From contig JANQFX010000054.1 of NCBI GenBank assembly GCA_028277725.1, forward strand, positions 1 to 42,449: 42,449 nt of DNA. Reading direction: 5' to 3'. Source of the stretch: Thiohalocapsa sp. GTDB lineage: Bacteria > Pseudomonadota > Gammaproteobacteria > Chromatiales > Chromatiaceae. This document shows, one piece after another, positions 17,038 to 25,172 of this stretch (position 1 is the first letter of the stretch; each line of letters starts with the position of its first letter). The notes below the pieces were generated by a model. That model was not told the DNA's origin. It searched no databases and was given only the letters and a program-made list of their open reading frames with translations. A program made the translations under genes and the position numbers.

Positions 17038-18143
17038 GAGTCCTGCACGTGGAAGGGGGCGCGGAGCTCTACGGCGGCGCGCAGCAGGTGCTGTATCTAC
17101 TCGAGGGCCTGGCCCAGGGCGGCATCGAGAATCACCTTGCCTGCCGTCCAGGCTGCGACCTGGCGGTGCAGGCGGCGTCCTTTGCCACCGTGCACGGCAT
17201 TCCCATGTACGGCGACCTGGATCTGGGAATGATCCGACGGCTACAGCGCATCATCGATGCCTGCCAGCCGGACATCGTGCACCTGCACAGCCGCATCGGC
17301 GCCGATGTCATGGGTGCCTTGGCGGCCCGTTCGCGCGCCCTGCCGGTGGTGCACACGCGTCGGGTGGACAATCCCGAGCCGCGGTGGCTGATGGCCTGGA
17401 AGTATCGGCTGCACGATCGCGTCGTCGCCATTTCGCAGGGCATTGCGCGGGTGCTCCATGACGGCGGGCTGCCCGCATCGAAACTGCGCGTCGTCCGCAG
17501 CGCCGTCGATGCCCGGCCCTACGCCGGCGAGCGCGACCCGGCACGCTGTCGCGAGTCGCTGGGGCTGGCGCCCGATGGGCTTGCCATCGGCGTGATTGCT
17601 CAACTTATCCCCCGCAAGGGGCACCGCATCCTGTTGCAGGCGCTCCCGGAGTTGCTGTCCGCACATCCGCGCCTACGGGTCTATTTCTTCGGCAAGGGGC
17701 CGCTCGCCGGTGACCTCCAGGAGGAGATCGATGCCCGTGACCTGGCGGCCCGGGTCCGGTTGGCGGGGTTCCGTGCGGACCTGGCCAGCCTGCTGTCCTG
17801 CCTGGATCTGGTTGTGCACCCGGCGCTGCTCGAGGGGCTCGGGGTCTCGCTGTTGCAGGCATCGGCGGCCGGCGTGCCCATCGTCGCGAGCGCCGTGGGT
17901 GGTATCCCTGAGGCAGTCCGAGACGGCGTCAACGGCCGACTGGTCCCGGCCGGCGACCCGATGGCCTTGGGTGCAGCGGTCGATGCGCTGTTGCGCGACG
18001 CCCCACTGCGTCGACAGCTCGGTGCCGGCGGGCGCGTGCTGGTGCGGCAGGAGTTCTCGGTGGCCACCATGACCCGAGGTAACCTGGAGGTCTATCGCGA
18101 CCTATTGGCGCCGCGGGCCAGTTCGTCCAACAGCGCGAGATAG
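17034..18143 (+). CDS. Glycosyltransferase family 4 protein
   Basis: A 369-residue GT4 enzyme in an operon with the heptosyltransferase. It starts with MRVLHVEGGAELYGGAQQVLYLLEGL, a glycine-rich acceptor-domain loop. It then has VHLHSRIGADV, the donor-domain start IAQLIPRKGHRILLQAL, YFFGKGPLAGDLQEEI and the nucleotide-sugar block HPALLEGLGVSLLQASAAGVPIVAS with GGIPEAV. This GGAE-type family is frequent in LPS core loci. Its 3' end overlaps the convergent GT4 gene by 52 bp. The donor sugar is unknown. Confidence 0.92.
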   Translation: MRVLHVEGGAELYGGAQQVLYLLEGLAQGGIENHLACRPGCDLAVQAASFATVHGIPMYGDLDLGMIRRLQRIIDACQPDIVHLHSRIGADVMGALAARSRALPVVHTRRVDNPEPRWLMAWKYRLHDRVVAISQGIARVLHDGGLPASKLRVVRSAVDARPYAGERDPARCRESLGLAPDGLAIGVIAQLIPRKGHRILLQALPELLSAHPRLRVYFFGKGPLAGDLQEEIDARDLAARVRLAGFRADLASLLSCLDLVVHPALLEGLGVSLLQASAAGVPIVASAVGGIPEAVRDGVNGRLVPAGDPMALGAAVDALLRDAPLRRQLGAGGRVLVRQEFSVATMTRGNLEVYRDLLAPRASSSNSAR

Positions 18144-19264
18144 TGCCGGGCGCTGCGCTCGTCCGTGTACTCCCGCACGGCCCCGCGCAGGACCTCGGCG
18201 TCGAGCGGTGCGTCGAGTGTCTGTTCCAGCGCAGCGGCCAGTGCACAGGCGTCGCGCATGGCCACCAGGGGCCCGAAGCGGCCGTCGGCGAGGAGCTCGC
18301 GTGGGCCGCTGGGGCAATCCGTGGCGACGACGGGCGTGCCCAGGGCCATGGCCTCGGTGAGCACGTTGGGGGAACCTTCCCAGCGCGACGACAGGGCGAA
18401 GACGCTGGCATTGGCGAGAAAGGGATAGGGATTGGGCTGGAAGCCCGGCAGGTCGACATCGTCGCCCAAGCCCAGCTCGCGCACCTGTCGCTCCAGTGGG
18501 TTCCTCCAGCCGCCGTCGCCGATGATCACCAGCCGTGCGGTTCGCCTCGCCCGCAGCGCCGCGAAGGCGTTGATCAGGGTCGGGAAGTCCTTTTGTACCT
18601 CCAACCTGCCCGCGCCGACGATGACCGGGGTCTTCGCTCGGGCGTCCGCTGCCAGCCAGGGGTGAGGACAGGCCAGCCGGGCCTGCTGCTGCAGCGACGC
18701 GGTGATCACCGGATTGCGGATGACGCTGATGCGGTCATGCGGATAGCGGGCGATCTGCGCCGTGTTCGCGGCGACGCCCTCCGAGACTGCGACGATGCGC
18801 TCGATACGCGGGTAGGACCAGCGGATGGGCGCGTAGCGCAGCCAGCGTCGAGCCGGGTGCCGGTGCGCCAGCGCGCCGGAGAGGTTGGTGCCGAGCCTGA
18901 GCAGGATGGGGGTCGCAACGCCCGACAGTTGGCGCGCCCGAACCGCGGCGCGCCCGGCACGGTCCTTTACCGCCAGCAGCACGGCGGGCCTATGTCGGCG
19001 AAGGTGCCGGGCGAGCGGGGCGATCGCACCCGCGCTGTGTCGGCTGCCGAGGTCGATGTGCCGGATGGCCGCGGGGAGTTCCCGCAGGTGGGGGCCTTCC
19101 GTCCGCGTGGTCAGGAGATCGACCTCCCTGCCCAGCGCAGCAAAGGCTCGCAGGAGATTCATCAGCATCCGCTCCACGCCGCCTGCACCCGAGAAGGAGG
19201 CGAATACTGTGATTCTGGCGGTTGCCGCACTCGGATCGTTGGCGGTGACTGGATGGAGACGCAT
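18092..19264 (-). CDS. Glycosyltransferase family 4 protein (second of two paralogues)
   Basis: A 390-residue GT4 enzyme starting at ATG 19264 (MRLHPVTANDP). The frame is open upstream, but those 75 codons lack glycosyltransferase features. The N-terminal domain has ITVFASFSGAGGVERMLMNLLRAF, and the donor domain has VIVGAGRLEVQKDFPTLINAFAAL, IIGDGGWRNPL, ALSSRWEGSPNVLTEAMALG and TDCPSGPRELLADGRFG. It is clearly related to the protein at 10179-11342 (shared DR..R..L.AR.L.G, LLRLGT and TDCPSGPRE blocks), so the two are paralogues at either side of the cluster. It stands alone on the minus strand and overlaps its convergent neighbour. Confidence 0.9.
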   Translation of the reverse strand: MRLHPVTANDPSAATARITVFASFSGAGGVERMLMNLLRAFAALGREVDLLTTRTEGPHLRELPAAIRHIDLGSRHSAGAIAPLARHLRRHRPAVLLAVKDRAGRAAVRARQLSGVATPILLRLGTNLSGALAHRHPARRWLRYAPIRWSYPRIERIVAVSEGVAANTAQIARYPHDRISVIRNPVITASLQQQARLACPHPWLAADARAKTPVIVGAGRLEVQKDFPTLINAFAALRARRTARLVIIGDGGWRNPLERQVRELGLGDDVDLPGFQPNPYPFLANASVFALSSRWEGSPNVLTEAMALGTPVVATDCPSGPRELLADGRFGPLVAMRDACALAAALEQTLDAPLDAEVLRGAVREYTDERSARHYLALLDELARGANRSR

Positions 19265-19444
19265 GGGGATTCGGTGCGAGCGTCGACGGCTGAGTCGAGT
19301 AGTGAGGTTACCGACGGGCCGTGCCTGGCCGGTGGCGGAAGAACCCTCGAAAAAGGCGCAACCAGGAAGCGGTGATTCAGGGAAGGGTCCGATTTCAGGC
19401 GGAAATACCGACAAATCGGTTCCTCCCAACCCCGAAACCACCGG

Positions 19445-19450
19445 TACAAT
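19445..19450 (+). promoter_or_regulatory. Candidate -10 element for the GT-C/waaA pair
   Basis: TACAAT lies 72 bp before the GT-C start, inside the divergent gap 19265-19521. No good -35 box was found. The rest of this gap shows no gene. Confidence 0.25.
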
Positions 19451-19521
19451 ACCCGGCTGGCGATGAGCGATCCGAAGAAGAGCTCCCATTCTAACCCATC
19501 ACGTTGGTGAGGTATTTAGTG

Positions 19522-21102
19522 ATGTCAGACGAGGACAAGAAGAGCGGCGGCGCGACGGCCGCGGCCCAAGATGTGCGGAGCAATGGCTCCTGGTTGTGGC
19601 TGCTGGCCCTGTTGCTCTCGGGTGCGTTCATCGCTACCGGGCTGACTGGGCATGGTCCCTGGACGGCCGGTGAGGCGGAGACGCTGATGGTCATCGAGCG
19701 GGTGGCCGGCAGCGGCGATTACACGTCCCTAGCGAGCGAGGGCGATGTCGGTGTCGCCTCGCCGCCGCTCTACTATGCCGCCGGTGCCGGCCTGGTCCAG
19801 GCGCTGTCGGACCATCTGCCGACCCAGGACGCCGCGCGTGTTGCCACCGGGGTGTTCCTGGCGATCACGCTAGTGTTCACGGGCCTGCTCGGACGCAACG
19901 CTTGGCAGCCCTCCAAGGAGGGCCAGGCGGGGACGGCCGGCGTCGGTGCTGTCGCGGTTCTGTTGCTGATCGGGACCATCGGTGTCTTTTGGTATGGCCA
20001 CGACATGATCGCCGACACGGCCATGGCGGCGGGCATCGCGGTGGCCCTCTACGGTCTGTCCTTGCTGCCGCGGCAAGTCCTCCTGGGTGGGCTTTGGCTT
20101 GGAACCGGCGTTGGTATCACATTCACTGCCAAGGGCTTGTTCGGTCCGGGCGTGCTCGCCGCCACCGCGCTGCTGCTGCCTTTCCTGACCTGGCGTGGCT
20201 TCGGGCGCTATCTGCGCGGCTACGTCATCGCCATTGTCTTCGCGTTGCCCTGGCTGTTGGTCTGGCCGCTGCTGGTGCAGCAGGTCGGACCGCATGAGCT
20301 GCTGCAATGGTACTGGGGAGGTGTCGATCGCTATCTGGACGGTTTCGGCCTCGGTACGCCGGAGCAGCAGCTGCAATGGCTGTGGGTGTTCGTGGCGCTG
20401 TCCTTCCCCGCCTGGGTGCTGGCCGCCCTGACCCTGGTGCTGCGCCCCGGCGCGCTCTTCGGCTTCTCCGGCGTGCGCGCGGTTGTTATCGCCGCCTTGG
20501 TCGGTTGGGTACTGCTGGCGACCTCGGCCACGTCTCAGCCCGTCGACGCCCTGGCGCTCCTGGTGCCGCTGGCGGTGATCGGCGCGGGCGGCATCCGGCG
20601 GCTGCCTGGCCTTCTGGTTTGGCCGCTGCACTGGATCGCGGTGTTGCTGTTCGCGGTCGTTGCGGTGGCGGCTTGGGGTGCCTGGATCTGGATGCTGTAC
20701 CAAGGCACGCCGCCGCCGGTGGAACAGCTCGGTGAGTATCTGCCGACGGATCAGGGCTTCACCTGGCAGCGTCTGCCCTATGTGATTGCTGCCTTGACGA
20801 CCGTGCTCTGGTTCTGGGTGGCGGCGAAGTTCCGCGCCTCGCGGCCGGCAGGTCTGTTGGTCTGGCCGGCGGGTGTCGTGATGCTCTGGTCGCTCTTGTC
20901 GCTGCACGGTCCCTGGATCGATGCGGCCATCGCCGAGGGCAAGCTTGAGAAGTCGGTGCCCGGCGAGGTCATGTCATCGGCCGCCCCGGCTATCGGTGAG
21001 ACCGAATCCAAGCAGTCGGCCGAGACCGAGGGCGACGAGGCGCAACCGGACGATGCGGCCGAGGATGCGTCGCCGGCGACCTCGGAGCAGAGGCCCATCT
21101 GA
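19522..21102 (+). CDS. GT-C membrane glycosyltransferase, ArnT/GT39-like
   Basis: A 526-residue polytopic protein starting at ATG 19522, chosen because GAGG lies about 9 bases upstream; a TTG at 19504 opens the same frame. The first periplasmic loop reads GHGPWTAGEAETLMVIERV, matching the position of the catalytic acidic residues of ArnT-type enzymes although the pair is altered to E-A-E. About 11-12 hydrophobic helices follow. The last 50 residues are a soluble acidic tail rich in Glu, Ala and Ser. It probably transfers a lipid-linked sugar on the periplasmic side. waaA starts 14 bp downstream, so the two likely form an operon. Confidence 0.8.
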   Translation: MSDEDKKSGGATAAAQDVRSNGSWLWLLALLLSGAFIATGLTGHGPWTAGEAETLMVIERVAGSGDYTSLASEGDVGVASPPLYYAAGAGLVQALSDHLPTQDAARVATGVFLAITLVFTGLLGRNAWQPSKEGQAGTAGVGAVAVLLLIGTIGVFWYGHDMIADTAMAAGIAVALYGLSLLPRQVLLGGLWLGTGVGITFTAKGLFGPGVLAATALLLPFLTWRGFGRYLRGYVIAIVFALPWLLVWPLLVQQVGPHELLQWYWGGVDRYLDGFGLGTPEQQLQWLWVFVALSFPAWVLAALTLVLRPGALFGFSGVRAVVIAALVGWVLLATSATSQPVDALALLVPLAVIGAGGIRRLPGLLVWPLHWIAVLLFAVVAVAAWGAWIWMLYQGTPPPVEQLGEYLPTDQGFTWQRLPYVIAALTTVLWFWVAAKFRASRPAGLLVWPAGVVMLWSLLSLHGPWIDAAIAEGKLEKSVPGEVMSSAAPAIGETESKQSAETEGDEAQPDDAAEDASPATSEQRPI

Positions 21103-21116
21103 TTCGGTGCTGACCA

Positions 21117-22436
21117 GTGACGCGCGACCCGGCGTCGGCGACGTCAGGCACGACCTGGCGTCGCCTATACACTGTTCTGGTCGCCCTGCTGGTCCCCATT
21201 GCCCTGCTGCGGCTGCTCTGGCGCAGCCGCAGCGCTCCCGCCTATCGACAGCGCTGGCGCGAGCGGCTCGCGGCAGACCCCGTGCCGCCAAAGCCAACGG
21301 ACGTCTGGGTCCACGCCGTCTCCGTGGGCGAGGTGCAGGCAGCATTGCCGCTCCTGAAGCACCTGTTGGCGCGTCGGCTCCGTGTACTGGTCACGACCAC
21401 GACGCCCACCGGGGCCGCTCGGCTGCGTGAGCTGCTCGGCGATGCGGTGCAACACCGCTATACCCCCTTCGATCTTCCGGGTGTGATGCGCCGCTTTCTA
21501 GATCGCGTCTCGCCTCGGCTCGTCTTGGTCATGGAAACCGAGATCTGGCCCAACATGCTGGCGGCCTGCGCCGCACGCGGTGTGGACTCCATGCTGATCA
21601 ACGCCAGGCTCTCGGCGCGTTCCGCAAGCGGTTACGCCCGCGTGTCGACACTCAGCCGCGAGAGCGTTCGGCGCTTCACGCGCATTGCCGCGCAGACGCC
21701 GGCGGATGCTGCGCGTTTCATCGACCTCGGGGCGGACCCCGAGCGGGTCCTGGTCACCGGCAGCATCAAGTTCGATGTGCAGCAGCCGGCGAGCGTGCGT
21801 GATCGGGCCGAGGCGCTGAGGCGGGGGTGGGGTTGCAACCGCCCGGTTTGGGTCGCCGCGAGTACGCGTGATGGCGAGGAAGATCAGGTCCTCGCGGCCC
21901 ACGCGCTGGTGCGTGAACGGTTGCCGGATACCCTCCTGGTGCTGGTGCCGCGTCACCCAGAGCGCTTCGATCGGGTCGCGGCGCTGGTGCGTCGACGCGG
22001 CTTCGCGCTGGCTCGGCGCAGCGAGGCGGAGATTTGCCCGGTGGAGGCGGACGTCTACCTGGGCGATAGTATGGGTGAGCTCGGGTGGTTCTTTGCCGCC
22101 GCAGACGTCGCCTTCGTCGGCGGAAGCCTGGTGCCCACGGGCGGACATAACCTCCTCGAGCCCGCGGCCGCGGGTCTACCCGTCTTGGCCGGGCCGCACA
22201 CCTTCAACTTCGCGGAGGTTACGCGGCTGCTACTCGAACGGGGTGGGATGCGGCAGGTGGCCAACGCCGAGGAACTGGCCGACTGGCTGGCACGCTGGCT
22301 CAGCGACGCCTCGGAGCGAGCGGCGGTCGGCGAGCAGGGGCTGCGCGTGATCGACGATAACCGGGGTGCGGCGGCCCAGCTGATCGAGTTGGTGGATGCC
22401 TATCTCGGTGAGCGCGACGGACCCGCGACAGTCTGA
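21117..22436 (+). CDS. waaA: 3-deoxy-D-manno-octulosonic acid (Kdo) transferase
   Basis: A 439-residue GT30 enzyme that attaches Kdo to lipid IVA at the cytoplasmic face of the inner membrane, the first step of LPS core synthesis. One N-terminal membrane anchor (about residues 15-35) is followed by WVHAVSVGEVQAALPLL, the MRRFLDRVSPRLVLVMETEIWPN block with conserved ETE, and the C-terminal GDSMGELGWFFAAADVAFVGGSLVPTGGHNLLEPAA signature. The start is GTG 21117. It is the most secure marker that the surrounding cluster concerns LPS. Confidence 0.96.
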   Translation: MTRDPASATSGTTWRRLYTVLVALLVPIALLRLLWRSRSAPAYRQRWRERLAADPVPPKPTDVWVHAVSVGEVQAALPLLKHLLARRLRVLVTTTTPTGAARLRELLGDAVQHRYTPFDLPGVMRRFLDRVSPRLVLVMETEIWPNMLAACAARGVDSMLINARLSARSASGYARVSTLSRESVRRFTRIAAQTPADAARFIDLGADPERVLVTGSIKFDVQQPASVRDRAEALRRGWGCNRPVWVAASTRDGEEDQVLAAHALVRERLPDTLLVLVPRHPERFDRVAALVRRRGFALARRSEAEICPVEADVYLGDSMGELGWFFAAADVAFVGGSLVPTGGHNLLEPAAAGLPVLAGPHTFNFAEVTRLLLERGGMRQVANAEELADWLARWLSDASERAAVGEQGLRVIDDNRGAAAQLIELVDAYLGERDGPATV

Positions 22437-22477
22437 CACCCGACCCGCGCATCGAGGGTCGACGCGCAGACCGGGTG
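22437..22477. terminator. Possible bidirectional hairpin between convergent genes
   Basis: CACCCG (22437-22442) pairs with CGGGTG (22472-22477), and inside it GACCC (22442-22446) pairs with GGGTC (22456-22460). It fills the 45-bp gap between the ends of waaA and the isochorismatase-family gene. No T-tract follows on either strand, so terminator function is uncertain. Confidence 0.3.
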
Positions 22478-22481
22478 CAGG

Positions 22482-23060
22482 CTACCTAAACATCCGCGAG
22501 ACTTCTCGGAAACTCGGGTTCTGGGAGTCGCCCAACCATTCGAAGGCGACGGACTCGGTGTTGGTGATATGGATGCCGCTGTGGACCATGCGCTCCAAGG
22601 CGTTATCGCGAAGGGCCTCCTGCCGCGAGCAAATGGCATCGGCGGCGACGAACACCTGATAGCCCCATCGCTGCAGCCCGGAGGCGGTTTGCACGATGCA
22701 GATATGCGCCTCCATGCCCACCAGCACCACCTGCTTACGCTCCGGTTGGCTGGTCAGGGCGCGTTCGAACCCGGCGGCCGTGCAGCAGGAGAAACTGGTC
22801 TTCTCCGTCGGGGCGGCGGTGTCGGGCAGGTTCTCCCGCACCGCGTCGATGGTCTTGCCCAGGCCCTGCGGATATTGTTCCGTGGAGATGATGGGGATCT
22901 CCAGGGTTCGCGCCGCCTGCACCAACCGGTTCATGTTGCTCACCGTCGTCTCCAGTGTGTCGTCTGGCATGGCCGCGGCCAGTCGCTCCTGGGCGTCGAT
23001 GATCAAGAGTTGGGAGAACCCGGCGTTGCATAGCGGCATCGGGGCCTGGTGAATGCTCAT
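22482..23060 (-). CDS. Isochorismatase-family cysteine hydrolase (YcaC-like)
   Basis: A 192-residue hydrolase of the isochorismatase-like fold. The catalytic triad is visible: Asp in LLIIDAQERL, Lys in TEKTSFSCC and Cys in GMEAHICIVQTA. Members cleave C-N bonds in nicotinamide, carbamoyl or related substrates; the actual substrate here is unknown. The start is ATG 23060 because GAGG lies 8-9 bases upstream; the frame is open to 23180, which would add non-conserved residues. It follows the rhodanese gene after 91 bp on the same strand and is convergent with waaA. Confidence 0.9.
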   Translation of the reverse strand: MSIHQAPMPLCNAGFSQLLIIDAQERLAAAMPDDTLETTVSNMNRLVQAARTLEIPIISTEQYPQGLGKTIDAVRENLPDTAAPTEKTSFSCCTAAGFERALTSQPERKQVVLVGMEAHICIVQTASGLQRWGYQVFVAADAICSRQEALRDNALERMVHSGIHITNTESVAFEWLGDSQNPSFREVSRMFR

Positions 23061-23151
23061 ATCGGTGACCTCGCTCGTCTCGTTTGTCATGGGCGCCGTC
23101 CGTTGGCGCCAACACTTGTATGCCCTGTGTTCCCCAGGCTTTTTGGCGCGC

Positions 23152-23490
23152 TCAGTAGGACGCCATGTCCGGTTCGACATCCCGAGCCCAGGCGTCGATG
23201 CCTCCGCGCAGGTTCAGCACGTCGGAAAAGCCCTGTTGGTCGAGGTACAAGGCCACCTGCTGGCTGCGGATGCCGTGGTGACAGATGACGACGACGGGCT
23301 GGTCTCGATCGATGGCCGAGAGGGAGCCGCCGTTCAACTCGTTGGGGATCACGCGCATCGGCAGGTGCTTGGAGCCCTGGATGCGACAGATGTCCCGTTC
23401 CCAGGGCTCGCGCACGTCCAGCAGCAGGGGCGACGGGGACTCAGACTGGAGCATGGCGTGGAGCTGCTCCACGCTGAGTTGGCTGACCAT
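23152..23490 (-). CDS. Rhodanese-like sulfurtransferase domain protein
   Basis: A 112-residue single-domain rhodanese. It contains LLLDVREPWERDICRIQGSKHLPM, then the active-site loop VVVICHHGIRSQQVALYL with the catalytic cysteine, then FSDVLNLRGGIDAWARDV. The loop is Cys-His-His-Gly-Ile-Arg, so it carries a persulfide-capable cysteine but differs from classic rhodanese. Size and layout match GlpE/PspE-type proteins. It starts 13 bp after the PIMT-like gene and is probably co-transcribed. In a sulfur oxidiser it may shuttle sulfane sulfur, which is inference. Confidence 0.9.
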   Translation of the reverse strand: MVSQLSVEQLHAMLQSESPSPLLLDVREPWERDICRIQGSKHLPMRVIPNELNGGSLSAIDRDQPVVVICHHGIRSQQVALYLDQQGFSDVLNLRGGIDAWARDVEPDMASY

Positions 23491-23503
23491 CGATCGCCAC
23501 GTC

Positions 23504-24172
23504 TCAGAACACGAAGCGCTCGGGCTCCGGCACGTTCTGCAGCGCGGGCAGGCATGTCTCGAAGAGTTCTTCACGGCGCAGATCACCGGGCGCACCGACA
23601 CGGGTCTCGAGCTTGGCGGCCATGACGGGGTCCTCGCCGACGATGACGAAGAGCCGTCCGCCCGGGGCCAGCTGCTGCGCCAGCATCGGCACCGGTTCTT
23701 CGGTGGGCAGGGATCCGGTGACCGCGATGATGTCGAAGGGCCCACCGTCGACGGGGCCCGCCATGCCGTCGGCCGTGCGCACTTGCACGCGTTTGAGCTT
23801 CAGGGCGTCCAGTCGCTCGGCGGCCCCCTCGGCCAGGGCAGGATCGATCTCGACGCTGATCACGCGCCCGCCGAGTCGGGCGAGGCAGGCCGTCGCATAG
23901 CCGGTCCCGCTGCCGATCTCAAGGACCTTATCGCCCTCGCGCACGTCCAAAGCCTGCAACATCCGGCCCACCACCTTCGGGGCGAGCATGCAGGAGTCGG
24001 CGCCGATCGGAATCTCGATGTCGGCGTAGGCGAGGGCCTCGTAGCCCCTCGGTACGAAGGCTTCGCGAGGCAGCTCGCCCAGCACTTGCAGAACGCGCGC
24101 GTCGAGGACATTCCAGGGGCGAACCTGTTGCTCGATCATATTGAAGCGGGCAGTGTCGACGGGAGCGGTCAT
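23504..24172 (-). CDS. Protein-L-isoaspartate O-methyltransferase family protein
   Basis: A 222-residue SAM-dependent methyltransferase of the PIMT family, which in its canonical form repairs isoaspartyl residues. Motif I is VLEIGSGTGYATACLARLG, followed by the acidic ISVEID of the SAM site and FDIIAVTGSLP. The segment just before motif I reads IGADSCMLAPKVVGRML, where canonical PIMT has an ISQPxxVA-type substrate motif, so the substrate may differ. The start is ATG 24172 with GGAGA five bases upstream; TTG 24175 is in frame. It heads a minus-strand run with the rhodanese. Confidence 0.88.
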   Translation of the reverse strand: MTAPVDTARFNMIEQQVRPWNVLDARVLQVLGELPREAFVPRGYEALAYADIEIPIGADSCMLAPKVVGRMLQALDVREGDKVLEIGSGTGYATACLARLGGRVISVEIDPALAEGAAERLDALKLKRVQVRTADGMAGPVDGGPFDIIAVTGSLPTEEPVPMLAQQLAPGGRLFVIVGEDPVMAAKLETRVGAPGDLRREELFETCLPALQNVPEPERFVF

Positions 24173-24352
24173 CAAAATCTCCGAATCGGCGAGTGCGAAG
24201 TTTGGACAGAAAACCGCCCAAGACTAAGGAATCAGGGCCTTCGAGGCAAGCACTTGCCCTCAGCGGGGCGAGCAGGGACGAAGCTCGGCGTGCCCTTTAC
24301 CGAGCTCGACGATCTGCAGGGCCTCGGGTGAGGATTGCCCACGGAGACGGGC

Positions 24353-24907
24353 TCAATGGGCCTCCAGCTTGCCCAGTTCGTCCAGGATCTGCTGCACGAG
24401 CTGCTCGCCTGCGCTGTCCATGCCCTTGATGAGCCGCTCCGGGTCGCGTTCGCCCTGGATCATGGGCCGGATGACGCCCGCGAGGCGTGCCATCTGGCCG
24501 CCGACAGTGCTCATCTGCTCGGCCATGTTGCCGATGAGCGCCAGGGCCTGGGGGTTGCCCGTGCGCGCAGCGTGTATCATGTGTGCGAGCCCCGGCGCGG
24601 CCATGGCCGGGTCCTGGCGCTGCGACGGGTTCGGCAGCGTGGACGGGTCCTGCATGCCGAGCAGGATGGCCTCGGCGATGATCTGGTCTTCCTCGTCGAG
24701 CCCGCGGTAGACCTCGGGTCCGCGCTCCCCGGCACAGATGCGCCGCAGCGCTCCGACCAGCTCCGACCAGCCGTTCTGCTCGGCGCTGGCGAGCAGACCG
24801 TCGAGCTCGGGGCGGCGCTCGGCGTTGCCGCAGGTCGCGGCCACCTGGCTGATGAACTCCGCGTGCACCAGGCGGATCTGTTCGTGGCGGTCGGGGAAGT
24901 CTGGCAT
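24353..24907 (-). CDS. Hypothetical protein, helical
   Basis: A 184-residue soluble protein with no signal peptide or membrane segment. It is almost wholly alpha-helical by composition. The N-terminal part (HEQIRLVHAEFISQVAATCGN) and a central DEEDQIIAEAILLGMQDPSTLP are the most structured-looking; the C-terminal part has heptad-like helices (MSTVGGQMARLAGVIRPMIQGERDPERLIKGM). Both cysteines are in the N-terminal half. I do not recognise the family. It lies upstream of the PIMT-like gene on the same strand with a 180-bp gap, and is divergent from the GNAT-like gene. Codon composition matches the neighbours, so it is likely real. Confidence 0.7.
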   Translation of the reverse strand: MPDFPDRHEQIRLVHAEFISQVAATCGNAERRPELDGLLASAEQNGWSELVGALRRICAGERGPEVYRGLDEEDQIIAEAILLGMQDPSTLPNPSQRQDPAMAAPGLAHMIHAARTGNPQALALIGNMAEQMSTVGGQMARLAGVIRPMIQGERDPERLIKGMDSAGEQLVQQILDELGKLEAH

Positions 24908-25172
24908 GCGTTGTTACCGGTCTGTTGTCGTCAAGCGACGCAGCATCGCGGCCGATGGGTCCCGGGTCAACCGCACGTGCCTTCCCGGCGGGCGGTGTCT
25001 TCCCGTTGTTCTTCCAAACCGGCGGGCCGGTCGTGCACAATGGCGTCGTGGGTGACGCCCGCTCGAACTAGGCCCGACGCCGCTCGGCGGACGCCAGCAG
25101 CTCTGCGGGGAACAGTTCGACGGCTCATCTCGCAGCTGCTCCGCACTGGGTCCCGGCAACGCGGTATCGAAG

